This document shows, in pieces, positions 4,668 to 5,065 of a stretch of DNA of 5,065 nt; positions within the stretch are counted from its first letter, which is position 1, and each line of letters begins with the position of its first letter. Below the pieces are notes generated by a model that was given only the letters and a program-made list of their open reading frames with translations, was not told the origin of the DNA and searched no databases. This DNA is from Frankia sp. (lineage in GTDB: Bacteria > Actinomycetota > Actinomycetes > Frankiales > Frankiaceae): assembly GCA_019689615.1 (NCBI GenBank), contig JADGHD010000393.1, forward strand, positions 1-5,065, written 5' to 3'. The position numbers were made by a program, and so were the translations under genes.

Positions 4668-5065
4668 CGGGCACCCTCGCGGCAGCACGGCATCGGACGG
4701 GACGAGGGGGCGACCAGGTTACTTGTCAGTAGCACGATGGGCTGACTGGGCATACCGTCTCCTGCGATGCATGGGCGGACAGGCCTACGGAGGACCATCC
4801 GCATGGCAGGGCAAGGCCGTGCCGGCGCATGGTCCGACCAGGGTGAGTCGAGTAGCCCCCGGGCGATCCGTGCAGGTGGTCCGGTTTGCGTCCGGTAAGC
4901 GACCGGTGTCCGGCTGCGTGGAAACGAACCCGTCTCGTCTCGTTAACGCAGGAACGTAGACGTCTCTCAACGAGATAGCAAGGGTTCCGGAACGCAAACG
5001 TCCGAATACCTTCGATCGCCGCGGACCGGGCAATCCGGGCATCGCCGCGGCCCGCGGGGCCGGCC
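4668..5065. other. Gene-poor right end: upstream region of the WhiB-like gene and AACG-rich element
   Basis: No convincing gene lies in these roughly 400 bases. The GAGGG site for the WhiB-like gene is at 4674-4678. A -10-like TAACCT (4721-4716, minus) has no recognisable -35 partner. From about 4915 to 5010 the GC content falls visibly, and AACG recurs many times (for example 4945, 4953, 4969, 4991 and 4997). TCTCGTT (4938-4944) and AACGAGA (4969-4975) are inverted. GTTCCGGAAC (4984-4993) is a palindrome. ATCGCCGCGG is repeated directly at 5015-5024 and 5041-5050. The stretch looks like a promoter or operator region for a plus-strand gene beyond the edge. Confidence 0.45.
4803..4898 (+). CDS. 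Questionable 31-codon ORF divergent from the WhiB-like gene
   Basis: An ATG at 4803 follows GGAGGA (4789-4794) by eight bases, ideal spacing, and the frame runs 31 codons to TAA at 4896-4898. The product has no membrane segment, signal peptide or recognised motif and contains one cysteine near its end. About one third of its codons end in A or T, whereas codons in otsA almost always end in G or C. That argues against an ordinary conserved gene. It could be a leader peptide ahead of a gene to the right, or chance. Confidence 0.2.
   Translation: MAGQGRAGAWSDQGESSSPRAIRAGGPVCVR

Noticed and set aside
3999..4745. A 248-codon plus-strand frame across the whiB-like gene
   Set aside because: It starts at a TTG without a ribosome binding site, is antisense to a well-supported WhiB-family gene, and reads as Arg/Gly/Ala low-complexity sequence.
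4785..5042. An 85-codon minus-strand frame near the right edge
   Set aside because: Its ATG has no Shine-Dalgarno sequence, many codons end in A or T unlike the neighbouring genes, and no motif is visible. It overlaps sequence that looks regulatory.
1..5065. CRISPR array, tRNA or rRNA genes, and insertion-sequence ends
   Set aside because: There are no regularly spaced repeats of 20 or more bases, no tRNA-like TTCGA/T-arm context, no rRNA sequence and no transposase motifs. Repeats seen are short and intergenic.

Overview
This 5,065-base window is very GC-rich, with G or C at nearly every third codon position. It carries a WhiB-family iron-sulfur regulator, a protein family confined to actinobacteria and their phages. 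It is therefore actinobacterial chromosome, most likely from a Frankia-like or other high-GC filamentous actinomycete; the genus is inference. I see no rRNA, tRNA, insertion sequence, CRISPR array or prophage gene.

Layout, left to right. (1) 1-568, plus strand: the 3' part of a gene for a small multi-pass membrane protein, open at the left edge. (2) 660-923, plus: a small all-helical soluble protein with a good ribosome binding site, followed by a strong GC hairpin at 933-960. (3) 961-1213: a less GC-rich leader/promoter region with a CRP-like dyad. (4) 1214-2728, plus: a GT20-family trehalose-6-phosphate synthase-type glycosyltransferase (OtsA-like) with several non-canonical active-site positions, followed by a hairpin at 2737-2762. 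(5) 2875-3165, plus: a 96-residue protein with two membrane segments. (6) 3203-3730, minus, convergent with the previous gene: a SixA-type histidine phosphatase. It appears to be coupled to a 16-codon upstream ORF that has the best Shine-Dalgarno sequence in the area. (7) 3731-4301: about 570 bases without a conventional gene, dense in palindromes and inverted repeats. (8) 4302-4667, minus: a WhiB-like protein. (9) 4668-5065: about 400 bases without a convincing gene. It holds the WhiB upstream region, a questionable 31-codon ORF, and an AACG-rich lower-GC stretch that looks like a regulatory region for a gene beyond the right edge.

The genes do not form one obvious pathway. OtsA-type trehalose synthesis (stress, osmoprotection, spores) and a WhiB-like redox-sensing regulator would suit a stress or development setting, but no trehalose-6-phosphate phosphatase gene is in the window and no direct link is shown. 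The most interesting signals are non-coding: the leader ORF and hairpin at the sixA start, the operator-like palindrome cluster at 3895-3945, and a dyad motif shared by the otsA leader and the right-hand end. I found no clear evidence of a wholly new multi-gene system.
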